NCBI RefSeq assembly: GCF_000367925.1
Contig: NZ_KB849176.1
Coordinates: 548,191 to 612,190 of the forward strand
From: Acinetobacter bohemicus ANC 3994
GTDB lineage: Bacteria > Pseudomonadota > Gammaproteobacteria > Pseudomonadales > Moraxellaceae
Direction: 5' to 3'
DNA: 64,000 nucleotides
Made by a program: the position numbers and the translations under genes. The notes under the pieces are model-generated. The model had not been told where the DNA came from, made no database searches, and worked only from the letters and a program-made list of their open reading frames with translations. Shown here piece after piece: positions 35,138 through 43,251 of this stretch (position 1 is the first letter of the stretch; each line of letters begins with the position of its first letter).

Positions 35138-36423
35138 ACTGGAATTTACATCATTACTATTCAAACCGCACAGATGGTTTAATGGGACAGTTACTCTTGA
35201 GCGATAAAGAAACGGCCGATCTCAAAGATTTGCGTCAAAGAGTACGTGAGCGTACGCGAGATATTTTTGCTGAAGCAAAGAATTTAGTAAAGCATTCTAA
35301 AAAAGACACAAGCTTTGCATCTCTACGTGAAGAAATGTCTGCAACTAAATTCAAGTATCTTTCTGATTCCGATCAGGTTAAATTTGCTGAGTTAATCATG
35401 CAGCTTGACAGTGATGCGAAAGCTGAATTTTTGAAACTTACACCACGGTTTTGGACACAGGGTAGTTTCACCTACAATACATTGAATAAGCCCTATTTTA
35501 CGCCGCCTCAAGAAATGGATATTGATGATGGTACATATCTGCCAATGGTATTTTTTAACGAAAAACCCATTATAGGGCATCAATTGCTATTACTTTTAGT
35601 GGATACATCTCTTAAATCGCTAGTCGCTGAAAATCCAACTTGGACATTTGACGCGAAACGTACATGTGGGCGTATCACGATTCCATACCTGAATGCGCAT
35701 GTAGATGTGCCAATGTACGCAATTCCAGAAGATAAATTTTTAGAAAAAGAGCAGGTTTTTAAAGCAGCTGCTAACACTCGTTTTTCATATGACAGTATTT
35801 CAGTTGTGGATCATAAAAAATATAAACTTGACTCCGACTGCGTAAATTTAGCAATTCGTGCTAATGATCAAAAGTGGATGAAAAGCGACCCTAAAGTTGT
35901 TTCAGATTGGTTTGAAGAAAATTGCACGAGAATTGGTAAACATTTGCGCAAAATCTGTCGCTTTTTGAAGGCATGGCGCGATGCGCAATGGGAAACTGGT
36001 GGTGGCCCATCATCCATTTCGTTAATGGCTGCAACAGTAAGCATTCTGAATAAAAAATATGTAGATTATCAAGATTTTGGTACAACAATGTTAACTGTTG
36101 CTAAAGAATTGCCTATGGTTTTTCGAAATGGAGTTGAGAGTCCCGATGACACTGATGAGAGACCATTATTCCCTCCCTTCTACGAGCAAACGAGGGAGCA
36201 ACAAAAAATTGTTGAGCAAATGGAAGTGTTGGTCGAAAATTTAGAAAAAGCTTTTTTTGCCGAAACTAAGCAAAAAGCACTTGATATTCTCAACTTGAAT
36301 TTTGGTAATCGCGTGACAGATTGCAGTTTAATTGTTGCTCAAGTAGCGGCACCTGCTTTTGAGAATGAAGCAGCTAAAGCGAGTACAGTATTTCAAATTA
36401 ACCCAACTATGAAAAGTGGGTAA
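35134..36423 (+). CDS. dncV: DncV-like CD-NTase (3',3'-cGAMP synthase of CBASS)
   Basis: Upon phage infection this enzyme should make 3',3'-cGAMP. The 429-residue sequence resembles V. cholerae DncV along its whole length: an opening of the same type (MNWNLHHYYSNRTDGLMG), FWTQGSFTYNTLNKP with the GS motif at 110-111, EMDIDDGTYLPM with metal ligands Asp129 and Asp131, and HVDVPMYAIP with Asp191. These correspond to DncV Asp131, Asp133 and Asp193, offset by two. The C-terminal MKSG ends in glycine, as needed for Cap2-mediated conjugation. Overlaps capV by 4 bases; cap2 starts 5 bases after its stop. Product identity is inferred from close similarity. Confidence 0.95.
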   Translation: MNWNLHHYYSNRTDGLMGQLLLSDKETADLKDLRQRVRERTRDIFAEAKNLVKHSKKDTSFASLREEMSATKFKYLSDSDQVKFAELIMQLDSDAKAEFLKLTPRFWTQGSFTYNTLNKPYFTPPQEMDIDDGTYLPMVFFNEKPIIGHQLLLLLVDTSLKSLVAENPTWTFDAKRTCGRITIPYLNAHVDVPMYAIPEDKFLEKEQVFKAAANTRFSYDSISVVDHKKYKLDSDCVNLAIRANDQKWMKSDPKVVSDWFEENCTRIGKHLRKICRFLKAWRDAQWETGGGPSSISLMAATVSILNKKYVDYQDFGTTMLTVAKELPMVFRNGVESPDDTDERPLFPPFYEQTREQQKIVEQMEVLVENLEKAFFAETKQKALDILNLNFGNRVTDCSLIVAQVAAPAFENEAAKASTVFQINPTMKSG

Positions 36424-36427
36424 GTGA

Positions 36428-38194
36428 GTGAATGAATTACACAGCATGATGCTGAGAAGTGGATATAAATATATTGAATCTCGGCATCTGAAAGCATATA
36501 AACACTTGTCTGATTTGTCTAAAAGCAAGCAATTTTATGTTAAAGATTTTGAAACTACGGAAGGTATTTTCAAGATTGCGCTGATTTTTACTTATGATCC
36601 TTATATCAGTTTACCACTTGCATATATTTTGGATAAACCAGCACATCTTGAAGATATGCTGCTACCCCATGTGAACAATGGTTGGTATTTATGTTATGTG
36701 CAAGCGTTAGAAGCAGATTGGAATCCCAATAATCTTCTTGCCCTTTATGAAACAGTAGATAATCAAATCCAATTTACTTTGAACAACTCTGTCAAATCAA
36801 TCCATGATGGTCATATAGATCGAATAGAGCTTGAGGGTGAATTTAGTGCCTATTGGAAACCGGAGAGATATGTATATGTACTTTCTAGTTTACAGGACCT
36901 ACATGATAGATATTCTACTTTGACTTTAAACAAGTCGTTAGATGAACCTAAATCGATTGAATCTGTTTTATATCACAGCAAAACAGAAAATGATTATCAA
37001 AAATGGTTAGTGCAACGTAGCTTGTATGAAGTTGAATCACAGAGACTTCATACTTTTATTGTCAAAGTTAGACCAAATCGCTTGTCAGGTATAAACTGGC
37101 CACCGAAAAACTCCGCTGAATTATTCAATTGGCTTTCGATTGTTGATCACAATGCCAAAGCACATTTGACGAACTATTTTGTTCAAAATCCATTTAAGAA
37201 CCATTTGGTTCTTTTTGATATTGAGAAGCAAGATACCCTTGGCATTGTGCTGGAGTTGAATAAGCAGGCTGTTCAACTATCCACTTATGCAAATACGAAA
37301 AAGACCGGAAAAAAAGGTGGACGAACTATTCAGAATTCCAAAATATCAGCTGTTTTATCTGGTAAGTATGCTTTCAATAAATTTCAAAGAGTTTCATTTA
37401 CCAAGGCTGATCAGACTACGATTCTTTCGAGAAATAGATCTCGGCCTGATATTGGTGATCTAAGCTCAAAGCGAATTGCCGTAATTGGTTGCGGAACAAT
37501 AGGAGGATATGCCTCTGAACTTTTGATTAGGTCAGGAGCGGGAGTCGCTGATGGTACATTACATCTGTATGATTTTGATGACTATGGCCCTCATAACTTT
37601 GGTAGACACACACTGTATTCATCTGATTTTGGAAAGAATAAGGCAATTGCATTACAAGATAGATTAATTGCATCTACCCATCTTAAAACTTCTATACATG
37701 GTTTTGGCTACCAATTCCCTTTAATTGAGAAACATCTTTCATTTTATGACATTATTATTGATGTGACTGGCAGGGGGCCTATTGCTAAACGTCTTGCCTA
37801 TTTGCTTCGTAAATTAGATAGCCCGAAGAAACCATTATTAATCCATGGATTTAACGATGGTAATGGTCGTGCATCAAAAGTGTTTATTGATTATTCCGAA
37901 GGATGTATTAACTGCCTTTGGAGTAACCCAGCTTTCTATCCCGACGGCAATGATTTTCGTTTTAAGCAATTTTCTGGGTTGAATGAGAAAAAGGTATCTT
38001 GTGGTAGCACATACACACCGTATGATGCTGCCGTAAGCGTTATGACGGCGGCACTTATTCAAGAAGCAATACTTTCAACGTTAGAACCAACCCGAACTTG
38101 GAATTACAAAGAACATATTTTTGAGGGTGGACGAACCTTAAGGCCAAAGTTTGTTCATGCGGAATCTGACTGTGATATCTGCAATGTTAGGTAA
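36428..38194 (+). CDS. cap2: Cap2: E2-E1 fusion ubiquitin-transferase-like protein of CBASS
   Basis: Cap2 conjugates the C-terminus of the CD-NTase to targets and so primes cGAMP synthesis. The 588-residue protein has an N-terminal E2-like domain with candidate catalytic Cys89 (GWYLCYVQAL) and a C-terminal ThiF/E1 adenylation domain (IAVIGCGTIGGYASE at 350-364; DVTGRGPIAKRL). The candidate E1 Cys525 lies in KVSCGSTYTPYDA. Two CxxC pairs (Cys493/496 and Cys582/585) look zinc-binding. Start is GTG at 36428. The end overlaps cap3. Confidence 0.94.
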   Translation: MNELHSMMLRSGYKYIESRHLKAYKHLSDLSKSKQFYVKDFETTEGIFKIALIFTYDPYISLPLAYILDKPAHLEDMLLPHVNNGWYLCYVQALEADWNPNNLLALYETVDNQIQFTLNNSVKSIHDGHIDRIELEGEFSAYWKPERYVYVLSSLQDLHDRYSTLTLNKSLDEPKSIESVLYHSKTENDYQKWLVQRSLYEVESQRLHTFIVKVRPNRLSGINWPPKNSAELFNWLSIVDHNAKAHLTNYFVQNPFKNHLVLFDIEKQDTLGIVLELNKQAVQLSTYANTKKTGKKGGRTIQNSKISAVLSGKYAFNKFQRVSFTKADQTTILSRNRSRPDIGDLSSKRIAVIGCGTIGGYASELLIRSGAGVADGTLHLYDFDDYGPHNFGRHTLYSSDFGKNKAIALQDRLIASTHLKTSIHGFGYQFPLIEKHLSFYDIIIDVTGRGPIAKRLAYLLRKLDSPKKPLLIHGFNDGNGRASKVFIDYSEGCINCLWSNPAFYPDGNDFRFKQFSGLNEKKVSCGSTYTPYDAAVSVMTAALIQEAILSTLEPTRTWNYKEHIFEGGRTLRPKFVHAESDCDICNVR

Positions 38195-38645
38195 GGATTT
38201 AGTTTTTAAGGCCAAAAATGATGCTTTAGTCGTTATTCTTTCAGAAGTGGTTGAAACACTACTTTCATACCGCCAGTTAGCAAACAATAGTCCTGAGAGT
38301 GCAGGTGTTATTATTGGCGAGCGGAGAGGGATGCATTTAGTTATTCGTACAGTATCTGTGCCGAGTGATGCCGATATTAGAACCCGATTCGAAGTAAACC
38401 GAATTGGTAAACATCATCAAGATAAGGTTAACACTGCATTTCGTGAGTCTAGTGGCACGTGGCAGTATCTTGGTGAGTGGCATACCCATCCTGAGAATGT
38501 GCCATCTCCTTCAATGACAGATTATAATAGTTGGAATAAAAACTTATGTTCACCAGACCCTTTAATACTGATTATTGTAGGGAGAACTCACTGGTGGGTT
38601 GGAAAGAAAATAAATCGAGAAATTGATGTTTTAGAACAGATATAA
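38184..38645 (+). CDS. cap3: Cap3: JAB/JAMM isopeptidase of CBASS
   Basis: Cap3 removes CD-NTase conjugates and restrains Cap2. JAMM ligands are visible: the Glu in ESAGVIIGERR and the EWHTHPENVPSPSMTD motif (HxH, Ser, Asp). ATG at 38184 gives 153 residues and fits the short lead seen in Cap3 proteins. TTG 38151 and ATG 38157 are in-frame alternatives that would overlap cap2 by up to 44 bases. Last gene of the operon; 185 bp without a gene follow. Confidence 0.92.
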   Translation: MLGKDLVFKAKNDALVVILSEVVETLLSYRQLANNSPESAGVIIGERRGMHLVIRTVSVPSDADIRTRFEVNRIGKHHQDKVNTAFRESSGTWQYLGEWHTHPENVPSPSMTDYNSWNKNLCSPDPLILIIVGRTHWWVGKKINREIDVLEQI

Positions 38646-38773
38646 ACTTTGCATAAACCATGTCGTGTGAACTAATGCATGTCATTAATATTATAAAGAA
38701 TATAGCTTAAAAGATCATTCGAGCAAAGCATGCAAAAGTTGTGTGCTTGTTATTGGAATGTTAAGTAAAACCA

Positions 38774-38802
38774 AGTGTGTTTCATTATTCTTTCAGTATA
38801 AT
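38774..38802 (+). promoter_or_regulatory. Probable promoter of the mCpol/2TM-beta operon
   Basis: A consensus -10 TATAAT lies at 38797-38802, 28 bases before the mCpol ATG; the -35 17 bases upstream (AGTGTG) is weak. A private promoter fits a system that must be expressed constitutively. Confidence 0.45.
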
Positions 38803-38830
38803 GTGGGAGCACAATGATAAGTGAATATGT

Positions 38831-39205
38831 ATGATTTATATAACAATTGATGGTGATGATATTGGTCAAATGATTACATCGTCATATTTAAAAAATGACC
38901 TGCATGAACTTTCTAGAATCAATTGCGTGGTTAATGAGAAAACGTTGTTGATATCGAAATTTTTAAAAGAACAGGGATTCAATATTATATTTTGTGCGGC
39001 CGATGGTGTAGCTGGTTTCATTGATCAAATTGCGATAGATAAAGTATTTATCTTTGATTCTATTAAGTCCTTAGCTGAGCCTGAATTGAGCTTTTCTGCT
39101 GGTATCGGTACAACTTTACAGGAAGCATATATAGCGCTACTTTCTGCTAAAAGTAATGGAAAATGTTGTTTACATGATTTTAATTGTTTAGATTCAAATG
39201 TTTAG
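38831..39205 (+). CDS. optS: mCpol (minimal CRISPR polymerase): Panoptes nucleotide synthase OptS
   Basis: A 124-residue single-domain Cas10/GGDEF-like palm enzyme. The start MIYITIDGDDIGQ carries the metal-binding Asp7, Asp9 and Asp10. The C-terminal ELSFSAGIGTTLQEAYIALLSAKSNGK matches the mCpol signature (fsiGiG...EAylAL..AKsnGKn). The central hairpin, normally GGDD-like, reads CAADGVAG here with only Asp58 kept. In Panoptes, mCpol makes a cyclic dinucleotide in uninfected cells that keeps the membrane effector silent; loss of the nucleotide, for instance through a phage sponge, triggers the effector. The downstream gene overlaps by 8 bases. Domain call is firm; the system call rests on the pair. 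Confidence 0.9.
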   Translation: MIYITIDGDDIGQMITSSYLKNDLHELSRINCVVNEKTLLISKFLKEQGFNIIFCAADGVAGFIDQIAIDKVFIFDSIKSLAEPELSFSAGIGTTLQEAYIALLSAKSNGKCCLHDFNCLDSNV

Positions 39206-39812
39206 GATTATTAATTTTAAAGCGCTATTGCGATATGTGGCTGTAATCACAACTATCATAAGTATCGGTGCCTATGAATTAGTACAAAGCTATTGGTTAA
39301 ATGATCTCAAGATAGTAAAAATTTTAAGTATAGCTCCATGGATCGCATTGACATTAATTGTTATTTTAACAACTAGCATAACGGCTAGACCTCTATGGAA
39401 ATTGTTGAAAATAGTTAAACCATCGCTATATCCAGACTTGAATGGCACATGGGCAGGTGAAATTACAACCGAAAATGGTATACAAATAGCTGTCCGCGTA
39501 TTGATTAGACAAACTTTACTTGAAACACAAATTAATATTCATACTAAAACTTCAAAGTCATTGACACTGGAAACTACCCCAACAATTGAAGGTGGCGAAC
39601 CAAAACTTTATTACATGTATCGTTCGTTGCCAAGAAATCCTAATTGGAATTCAACCATTGGTTCTACTATTTTTGATATACGTAAGGTTTATACCAATGG
39701 TAAATATGTGTTAGAGCTGTCAGGACACTATTATACTGATCGTAAAACTACGGGGCGAATTAGGTTTAGACAAGTAGGGAGTTGTGTTGAGAAAGATATT
39801 TCATTTTATTAA
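39198..39812 (+). CDS. optE: 2TM-beta-barrel effector: Panoptes OptE-like
   Basis: 204 residues. Two membrane helices (about 11-30, YVAVITTIISIGAYELV, and 43-62, LSIAPWIALTLIVILTTS) precede a cytoplasmic beta-rich domain starting YPDLNGTWAGEI and ending GRIRFRQVG, the 2TM plus SMODS-associated/Cap15-like beta-barrel layout. Such barrels bind cyclic nucleotides; in CBASS (Cap15) binding activates membrane disruption, in Panoptes it restrains it. The ATG lies inside the end of the mCpol gene, so the two are translationally coupled. Last gene before attR. Confidence 0.88.
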   Translation: MFRIINFKALLRYVAVITTIISIGAYELVQSYWLNDLKIVKILSIAPWIALTLIVILTTSITARPLWKLLKIVKPSLYPDLNGTWAGEITTENGIQIAVRVLIRQTLLETQINIHTKTSKSLTLETTPTIEGGEPKLYYMYRSLPRNPNWNSTIGSTIFDIRKVYTNGKYVLELSGHYYTDRKTTGRIRFRQVGSCVEKDISFY

Positions 39813-39891
39813 CAGCAAAAAGAGCACATGTGGCATTTTCAAAAGATGCTTTTGAAGCTCGCAGATTCATGATTCAAGCACGGAAAGTTTT

Positions 39892-39912
39892 TTGCGGTAA
39901 TCATTGCGGTAA
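39892..39912 (+). repeat. Direct TTGCGGTAA motifs near attR (probable arm-type sites)
   Basis: TTGCGGTAA at 39892-39900 and again at 39904-39912, spaced 12 bases (about one helical turn). The same word occurs in both orientations at 7800-7839 near attL. Confidence 0.6.
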
Positions 39913-39974
39913 TTTCATTTAAGTAATTAATTTTTTTATTATTAATCAATACTATATTTTATTTTTCTTGTGCG

Positions 39975-39989
39975 CGCTGAGCGCACCAA
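39975..39989 (+). repeat. attR core
   Basis: CGCTGAGCGCACCAA, identical to the tRNA-Arg(CCG) tail at 7691-7705. No tRNA body precedes it, so this is the distal end of the island. Confidence 0.88.
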
Positions 39990-40205
39990 TTTATTGTTTT
40001 ATCCGATCTAATCTAAAATAGATTAAAAATAAAAAATTTAAGCCCTCTTATTATTTTATGCTGCTTGATAGCGTCTTGGCATATCGTCATTTTTCACGGT
40101 ACATTTTATCTTTTATTGAATATCCAATAGATAACTATGCTGAGGAATATCAAATTTCCATTTTGACTAGATCTCAGAAGTTTTGTCATAAAAATTATTT
40201 TAAGA

Positions 40206-40436
40206 TCATCTGAAGTTAATTTTTACATCTTCTTTCCAGAATGCAATGTCCATGATGGGATCAATGACTTTGATCCCATCATTCAGATATTCAAGATATT
40301 TAACTTTGTGAGTTGCACTCAGCATGTTTGAATCTGTTGAATAGGCTTTCTCTTTCGACATTGTGTAATCAAAACCATTGTCGATTAAGAATGGTGACAA
40401 TTTAGTGCGACCGCCTAATTCATCAATAGATGCTCA
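40206..40436 (-). pseudogene. argG: 3' fragment of argG (argininosuccinate synthase)
   Basis: The minus strand reads SIDELGGRTK, LSPFLIDNGFDYTMSKEKAY, STDSNMLSATHKVKYLEYLN and DPIMDIAFWKEDV to a stop at 40206. This is the ArgG C-terminal region (..AYSTDSNxLGATHEAKDLE..PIMGVxFW..V). Conserved positions have drifted (SATHKVKYLEYL for GATHEAKDLE), and the rest of the gene is missing where it meets the aminotransferase stop at 40437. It is a relic; a working argG must be elsewhere if the strain makes arginine. Confidence 0.82.
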
Positions 40437-41642
40437 TTAAGCCGTGGCTTTAATCACTTCCGCAATTGAATTTGCAACATAATCAATATTCTTTAGATTT
40501 AAACCAGCAGCACACATACGGCCGCTGCGGAGTAAATAAATGGCATATTGATCTTTCAAAATATCAACTTGTTCAGCGCTTAAACCAGTATAACTAAACA
40601 TGCCTTGCTGCTTGACCAAGTAGCTAAAGTCGCGTTCAGGCACTGCATGGCTTAATTTCTCATTTAAAATTTGGCGCATGTGAATAATGCGTTCGCGCAT
40701 TTCCTGCAATTCCGCCTGCCATGTTGCAGTCAATGCTGCATCATTTAACACCTGATCTACGATTAAAGCTCCCGTTGTTGGCGGGCTGGAGTAGATGCGG
40801 CGTACCGTTGCCTTGAGCTGGCCTAAAACTTTTTGCGCAGTGGCTTGATCGTCACAGACAAATGTCAATCCACCAATCCGCTCGCCATAAAGTGAGAAAA
40901 TTTTAGAGAATGAATTGCTGACAATAAAATTCATGCCTGATTGATCCAGTGCACGAATGGCATAGGCATCTTGTTCTAAACCTTGACCAAAGCCTTGATA
41001 GGCAATGTCGAGGAATGGAATCAGGTCTCGCTGTTTTAAGATTGCAATTACTTGATCCCATTCATCAGGCGTTAAGTCTGCGCCTGTTGGATTGTGGCAG
41101 CATGGATGAAGTAAAACAATCGCTTTGGCAGGCAGCTGTTCTAAATCTTGCAGCATTCCTTCAATATCGACACCATTGCTTGCTGCGTCAAAATAACGAT
41201 AGAAGTGGGAGTTGATTCCTGCACCATTAAAGATGGCAATATGATTTTCCCAAGTCGGCTGGCTGACCCAAATATCCGATTCAGGAAAATATTTCTTTAA
41301 AAAGTCTGCGCCGACTTTAAGAGCACCAGAACCGCCTAAAGTTTGAATCGTGACCGCACGGCCTGCATGACGCGCTGAACTATTTTGTCCTAAAATCAAA
41401 GCTTGTGTGGCTTGGTTATAAGACTTTAAACCGTCCATTGGCAAATACAGCTTTACCTTGTCATTGGTTGCTTCAATTTTCTTATACGCAGTTTTAACTG
41501 CATTTAATTGAGGAACAATACTGTCTTCATTATAGTAAAGTCCAATGCTTAAATTCACTTTCTGCTGGCGTTCATCTTTGCCAAACTCTTCCATTAAAGA
41601 AAGAATTGGATCACCTGCATAAGTATCAACATGCTGAAACAT
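40437..41642 (-). CDS. tyrB: Aromatic amino acid aminotransferase
   Basis: Transfers the amino group of tyrosine (or phenylalanine/aspartate) to 2-oxoglutarate, giving 4-hydroxyphenylpyruvate for Hpd. 401 residues of class I aspartate/aromatic transaminases: TLGGSGALKVGADFL, LHPCCHNPTGADLT, and the PLP lysine Lys247 in SNSFSKIFSLYGERIGG. ATG at 41642 has AAGGA 9 bases upstream; a frame to 41669 adds nine residues without a site. Downstream of the aromatic permease gene by 30 bases, likely the same operon. Confidence 0.92.
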   Translation of the reverse strand: MFQHVDTYAGDPILSLMEEFGKDERQQKVNLSIGLYYNEDSIVPQLNAVKTAYKKIEATNDKVKLYLPMDGLKSYNQATQALILGQNSSARHAGRAVTIQTLGGSGALKVGADFLKKYFPESDIWVSQPTWENHIAIFNGAGINSHFYRYFDAASNGVDIEGMLQDLEQLPAKAIVLLHPCCHNPTGADLTPDEWDQVIAILKQRDLIPFLDIAYQGFGQGLEQDAYAIRALDQSGMNFIVSNSFSKIFSLYGERIGGLTFVCDDQATAQKVLGQLKATVRRIYSSPPTTGALIVDQVLNDAALTATWQAELQEMRERIIHMRQILNEKLSHAVPERDFSYLVKQQGMFSYTGLSAEQVDILKDQYAIYLLRSGRMCAAGLNLKNIDYVANSIAEVIKATA

Positions 41643-41672
41643 GAATGTATCCTTGGTTGTATCGTACATAAA

Positions 41673-43073
41673 TTAAGCTTTTGGGATGGAGCGCATTTTA
41701 TCTTTTGAAACCAACTGATTGGCCATTACTTTTCTAGTTTGAAAGAAATAGGCAATAGAAAGCGCTGAAATCCAGACAGGTATCATCAATACAGCGATGC
41801 GCATATCGGGGGTTTGACTCATAATGACTAAAATGCCGCACATAAATACAATGCATAAATAGTTGGTAAAAGGGTAGAGAATGCTTGGAAATTGAGTTGC
41901 AGCATTCATTTTAATCATCTGCTTTTTAAATTTTAAATGGGTATATGAGATAACGACCCAGTTAATGACGATCGCCGCAACGACTAACATCATGAGCAGA
42001 TTAAAAGCTTTTTCAGGAAACAGGTAATTGATTAATACGCACAGCAGGGTAAAAAATGCCGAAACCATAACAGCATTCACCGGAACGCCGCGAGGGTTGA
42101 TTTTGCTTAAAAATTTAGGCGCATTTCCTTGCTGAGCTAGGCCTAATAACATGCGGCTGGTGCAGTAGTTGGTGCTGTTATAAACAGAAATAGCGGCAGT
42201 CAACACGACAAAATTTAAAATAGTCGCAACGGTTTGGCTTCCTAAAGAATCAAAAATAAGCACGAAAGGGCTGCCGCCTTGTGCCATTTGGTTCCAAGGA
42301 TAGAGTGATAAAATAATCACTAGGCTTAAGATATAAAATAATAAAACGCGGTAGACAATTTGATTAATCGCTTTAGGCAGTGTTTTTTGCGGATTATCCG
42401 TTTCTGCGGCTGCAATACCGACTAATTCAATCCCGCCAAAAGCAAACATGATCATGGCCATCGCCATGACCAATCCCATTATGCCATTTGGGAAAAATCC
42501 GCCTAACTGCCATAAATTTTGTATATTGGATTGTGAGCCGCCACTGCCGCTTGCCAATAAATAGCTGCCAAAGGCAATCATGGCAATAATCGCCAGCACT
42601 TTAATAATTGCGAGCCAAAATTCCATTTCACCAAATAACTTTACATGTAAAAGATTAATGACATTGATGAAAATAAAAAAGCCCAATGCTGAAACCCACG
42701 TTGGAATTTCGGGCCACCAATAATGAATATATAAGCCAATGGCGCTTAATTCCGCCATGCAGACCAAGATGTTTAATACCCAGTAATTCCAGCCAGACAT
42801 AAAGCCTGCAAATTTGCTCCAGTATTTATAAGCAAAATGACTGAATGAACCGCTGACAGGGTCTTCAACAATCATTTCACCTAATTGGCGCATCATTAAA
42901 AAGGCAATCAGTCCTGCAATGGCATAGCCGAGAATGACAGAAGGACCTGCGAGTTTGATGGTTTGTGCAATACCTAGAAATAGCCCTGTACCAATAGAAC
43001 CGCCTAGCGCAATCAGTTGGATATGGCGGTTGCTTAAACCTTTTTTAAGGTTTCCTTGTTCAATTTGCTGCAT
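41673..43073 (-). CDS. Aromatic amino acid permease (APC family, AroP-like)
   Basis: 466 residues, 12 predicted membrane helices. The N-terminal GLSNRHIQLIALGGSIGTGLFLG and GEMIVEDPVSGSFSHFAYKYW are typical of the AAT branch of APC permeases (AroP, PheP, ProY). FAFGGIELVGIAAAETDNPQKTLPKAINQ is the central family motif. Position between tyrB and hpd points to tyrosine or phenylalanine uptake, inferred from context. Confidence 0.9.
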   Translation of the reverse strand: MQQIEQGNLKKGLSNRHIQLIALGGSIGTGLFLGIAQTIKLAGPSVILGYAIAGLIAFLMMRQLGEMIVEDPVSGSFSHFAYKYWSKFAGFMSGWNYWVLNILVCMAELSAIGLYIHYWWPEIPTWVSALGFFIFINVINLLHVKLFGEMEFWLAIIKVLAIIAMIAFGSYLLASGSGGSQSNIQNLWQLGGFFPNGIMGLVMAMAMIMFAFGGIELVGIAAAETDNPQKTLPKAINQIVYRVLLFYILSLVIILSLYPWNQMAQGGSPFVLIFDSLGSQTVATILNFVVLTAAISVYNSTNYCTSRMLLGLAQQGNAPKFLSKINPRGVPVNAVMVSAFFTLLCVLINYLFPEKAFNLLMMLVVAAIVINWVVISYTHLKFKKQMIKMNAATQFPSILYPFTNYLCIVFMCGILVIMSQTPDMRIAVLMIPVWISALSIAYFFQTRKVMANQLVSKDKMRSIPKA

Positions 43074-43251
43074 TTTCTATCTTCATCCATGTTAAGACAG
43101 TGCCCTGTATAATGATTCATGCTTTTTTTATTTTTATTCTGTTTAATGATCAGAGCAATATCAGAAATTTTATTAAAATGATTTAAATCGGATATAAATT
43201 TCTTATGTACCCATACAGTTGGATACATAAGAAATCATGCTGGCCTAAATG

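Larger units (their letters stand above)
7691..39989. mobile_element. 32.3-kb integrative genomic island at tRNA-Arg(CCG)
   Basis: Bounded by a 15-bp direct repeat of the tRNA 3' end (7691-7705 and 39975-39989), with a tyrosine integrase as the first gene inside. TTGCGGTAA motifs lie just inside both ends. The content is typical of islands: AlpA regulators, a replication-type HUH protein, YqaJ/DUF932/Gp3-like genes, IS scars, catabolic genes and phage defence. No structural phage genes or conjugation genes are seen, so it is a P4-like or mobilisable-type element, not a prophage or self-transmissible ICE. Confidence 0.88.

Noticed and set aside
38831..39812. Reading the mCpol pair as extra CBASS genes
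   Set aside because: A CD-NTase and a full effector are already present; mCpol is a separate polymerase family, and the pair has its own -10 element and 185-bp gap.
7691..39989. Interpreting the island as a prophage or conjugative element
   Set aside because: No capsid, terminase, tail, lysis, relaxase-type IV secretion or mating genes are visible.
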